Assembly (NCBI GenBank): GCA_964626495.1
Contig: CAZVFT010000099.1
Coordinates: 1-7,654, forward strand
Reading direction: 5' to 3'
DNA: 7,654 nucleotides
DNA from: JACNLN01 sp964626495
Lineage (GTDB): Bacteria; Fidelibacterota; Marinisomatia; Marinisomatales; CAZVFT01
Below the pieces are notes generated by a model that made no database searches, was not told where the DNA came from, and was given only the letters and a program-made list of their open reading frames with translations. The translations under genes were made by a program, and so were the position numbers. Positions 5,927 through 7,654 of this stretch are shown piece by piece; within the stretch, counting starts at the first letter, position 1, and each line of letters begins with the position of its first letter.

Positions 5927-6433
5927 TTGGATATAATTGTCATAACAGGAATCTTGATTTTTACCTTGATGGCGGTAATTATCACGTGGGTCGGCATTTC
6001 TGGCACATTTTTAATGTCCATTTTTTCTCTCATCTGGGGATTGGCAACACATTTTTCGAATATTACGTTAACCCATGTTATTATATTTTTTATCATCTCA
6101 GTGATTTTTGAGGTACTGGAATTTTTTATGGGTGGGCTTGCGACAAAATTTTATGGTGCCAGCGGACGGTCTGCTGGTATTGCTATCATTGGAGGGATTG
6201 TCGGAGCGATTCTTGGTGCCAGTTTACTTTTGCTTATTGGAGCGTTTTTGGGACTTCTTGTCGGTTCCTATTTGGGAGCATATCTCAGTGAAAAACTTTC
6301 AGGTAAAACAAATGCTGAATCAATGAGAGCAGCTTTCGGAACAATAGTGGGGAATATCGTCAGCAAGGCAATGAAATCAGTTGCTGCGGTTTTCATGGGA
6401 ATCTGGATGATTAAGGTTCTGGTTATCGATTGA
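5927..6433 (+). CDS. DUF456 family membrane protein
   Basis: A 168-residue, very hydrophobic protein matching the DUF456 family, whose function is unknown. Predicted membrane segments are at about 2-21, 24-44, 50-69, then a glycine-rich stretch 83-120 that probably makes two passes, and a C-terminal amphipathic or membrane helix at about 146-166. The family signature is the loop MGGLATKFYGAS (68-79) followed by the glycine-rich IIGGIVGAILGA (87-98) and FLGLLVGSYLGAYLSE (107-122). It starts at TTG behind a strong ribosome binding site, 23 nt after the secernin-like gene, so it is probably the last gene of the four-gene operon. It might move or hold something linked to the upstream enzymes, but DUF456 genes occur in many unrelated contexts, so this link is weak. 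Confidence 0.85.
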   Translation: MDIIVITGILIFTLMAVIITWVGISGTFLMSIFSLIWGLATHFSNITLTHVIIFFIISVIFEVLEFFMGGLATKFYGASGRSAGIAIIGGIVGAILGASLLLLIGAFLGLLVGSYLGAYLSEKLSGKTNAESMRAAFGTIVGNIVSKAMKSVAAVFMGIWMIKVLVID

Positions 6434-6450
6434 TAACAATTATATGTAGA

Positions 6451-6470
6451 AATGAAAGACACATTTCATT
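6451..6470. repeat. Inverted repeat upstream of the S9 peptidase gene
   Basis: AATGAAA (6451-6457) and TTTCATT (6464-6470) form a perfect 7-bp inverted repeat around GACACA, 18 nt after the DUF456 stop. No T-run follows, so it is at best a weak terminator. It may be an operator, because a related inverted repeat lies 24 nt further on. Confidence 0.4.
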
Positions 6471-6493
6471 ATAGTATTGATAAATTCCCGTAC

Positions 6494-6511
6494 TGAAATG
6501 GTTCAATTTCA
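6494..6511. repeat. Second, related inverted repeat next to the S9 ribosome binding site
   Basis: TGAAAT (6494-6499) pairs with ATTTCA (6506-6511) around GGTTCA, ending 7 nt before the ribosome binding site. The right arms of this and the preceding repeat share ATTTCATTA (6463-6471 and 6506-6514). A repressor binding both, or folding of the mRNA leader, could control the peptidase gene. Confidence 0.35.
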
Positions 6512-6529
6512 TTAAAAAAGGAGGCAATC

Positions 6530-7654
6530 ATGAAAAAGTTTTTAGCCGTATTGTCGGTAGCTGTTTTTGTTACTGGCACCCTCATGAGTCAAGGTCAGCT
6601 CACATATCCAGTGACGAAAAAAGAGGTAGTTGTTGATGATTATTTAGGCAAAAAAATTTCTGATCCCTATCGCTGGTTGGAAGATGATAATTCTGAAGAA
6701 ACAAAAGCGTGGGTTAATCAGCAGAATAAGTTAACCTTTTCCTATCTTGAACAAATTCCATACCGGGATAAAATTCGCAAGCGACTGGAAGAAGTGTGGG
6801 ACTATCCGAAATATTCTGTCCCTTTTAAGGAAGGCGGGAAATATTATTTTTATAAAAATGAGGGGCTGCAAAACCAGTTTGTCTTCTATGTCCAGGATGA
6901 CCTGGAGAGAGAGCCAGAAATTATGATTGACCCCAATACCTTCTCTACGGATGGCACCGTTGCCCTTTCTGGAATTTATTTCTCCAGGGATGCTGAATAT
7001 ATGGGGTATGCTAAAAGCACATCTGGATCAGATTGGAAGGAATTTTTTATTATGGAACTGGAACCAAGAAAGGATCTGAGCGACAATTTAAAGTGGATAA
7101 AATTTTCCGGCATGGCTTGGGCGGGGGATGGATTTTATTATACTCGCTATCCCGAACCGGAGGAGGGTGCCGAACTTTCATCTACCAATGAACACGCTAA
7201 AATATATTACCATCAAATCGGCAGAGATCAAAAGCAAGATGAACTCATTTTTGAAGACCCTCAAAATCCCCTCATTTCTAACTGGGTAGGAACCACTGAG
7301 GATGAGCGCTTTCTGGTTTTATCTCGTTCGAAAGGAACCTACGGAAACACAATTGCGGTAAAGGACCTCATAAATCCCAGTTCGGAGTTTATCGATATCA
7401 TTACCGATTATAACGATGAGCACTATGTGGTGGACAATCTTGATGGTATGCTGCTTTTAGTAACCAACCGGAACGCCCCTAAAAAACGATTGGTTCTTGT
7501 TGATCTAAAACACCCTGCTGAGGAGAACTGGAAAACGATTATTCCTGAAAGCGAGCATGTGCTGCGGAGTGTCAGTGTTGTGGGGGGAAAGATTTTTGTT
7601 AATTATATGCAGGATGTGAGCACCCGCATTTATGTATACAGTCTAGACGGTATC
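6530..7654 (+). CDS. Prolyl oligopeptidase (S9A), exported, 3'-truncated by the window
   Basis: The first 375 codons of a prolyl oligopeptidase-family serine peptidase, open to the last base with no stop. Family members of about 700 residues cut short peptides after proline. Residues 1-20 (basic MKK, then LAVLSVAVFVTGTLMS) look like a Sec signal peptide with cleavage near residue 20, so the enzyme would work in the periplasm or outside. The mature part opens with the S9A N-terminal motif DPYRWLEDD (45-53). The rest is the seven-bladed beta-propeller domain (Peptidase_S9_N), including YYFYKNEGLQNQ (105-116). The Ser-Asp-His catalytic domain lies beyond the window, so activity cannot be judged. 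The start is firm: AAGGAGG (6518-6524) sits 5 nt before the ATG. It may have its own promoter in the 96-bp spacer, which carries two related inverted repeats, rather than belonging to the upstream operon. Confidence 0.92.
   Translation, partial: MKKFLAVLSVAVFVTGTLMSQGQLTYPVTKKEVVVDDYLGKKISDPYRWLEDDNSEETKAWVNQQNKLTFSYLEQIPYRDKIRKRLEEVWDYPKYSVPFKEGGKYYFYKNEGLQNQFVFYVQDDLEREPEIMIDPNTFSTDGTVALSGIYFSRDAEYMGYAKSTSGSDWKEFFIMELEPRKDLSDNLKWIKFSGMAWAGDGFYYTRYPEPEEGAELSSTNEHAKIYYHQIGRDQKQDELIFEDPQNPLISNWVGTTEDERFLVLSRSKGTYGNTIAVKDLINPSSEFIDIITDYNDEHYVVDNLDGMLLLVTNRNAPKKRLVLVDLKHPAEENWKTIIPESEHVLRSVSVVGGKIFVNYMQDVSTRIYVYSLDGI

Noticed and set aside
2353..6433. Antiphage defence island
   Set aside because: The cluster has kinase-like, hydrolase and membrane proteins, but no nuclease, NTPase, nucleotide cyclase, TIR or similar effector. 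A metabolic role is simpler.

Overview
The window holds seven protein-coding genes, all on the + strand. It reads as a piece of chromosome from a moderately AT-rich, Gram-negative-type bacterium. Two proteins carry export signals (a lipobox lipoprotein and a prolyl-oligopeptidase with a Sec-type leader), and several genes have clear AGGAGG-like ribosome binding sites. The mix of a secernin-like C69 protein, a DUF456 membrane protein and an exported S9 peptidase would suit a deep-branching FCB-type or Neomarinimicrobiota-like lineage. That placement is an impression, not a demonstrated assignment. I saw no transposase, phage gene, CRISPR array, tRNA or rRNA.

Left part (1-2352): two solitary genes sit in unusually structured non-coding DNA. 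First is a divergent MobA/GT-A-like nucleotidyltransferase (71-952). A 216-bp spacer with several inverted repeats follows. Next is a lipoprotein made almost entirely of 24-residue MORN-variant repeats (1169-1942). After it comes a roughly 410-bp non-coding stretch with a long imperfect palindrome (2061-2114) and further small stem-loops, which may be a decayed or miniature repeat element.

Central part (2353-6433): a tight four-gene cluster, very probably one operon. It encodes a class III PLP aminotransferase, a kinase-fold-like protein of unknown function (probably the DUF6206 family), a secernin-like Ntn hydrolase with Cys2 as predicted nucleophile, and a DUF456 multi-pass membrane protein. 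The first two genes overlap by 4 nt (ATGA), the next gap is 3 nt, and the last is 23 nt with a strong ribosome binding site before a TTG start.

Right end (6434-7654): a 96-bp spacer with two related small inverted repeats precedes the first 375 codons of an exported prolyl oligopeptidase (S9A). The gene runs off the window before its catalytic domain.

The most interesting unit is the operon. A PLP enzyme of the superfamily that includes amine-phosphate phospho-lyases is translationally coupled to a protein that keeps the Lys/Asp/Asn/Asp pattern of small-molecule kinases. An amide-bond Ntn hydrolase follows. This suggests an undescribed amine or amino-acid-conjugate pathway, but no substrate can be read from the sequence.
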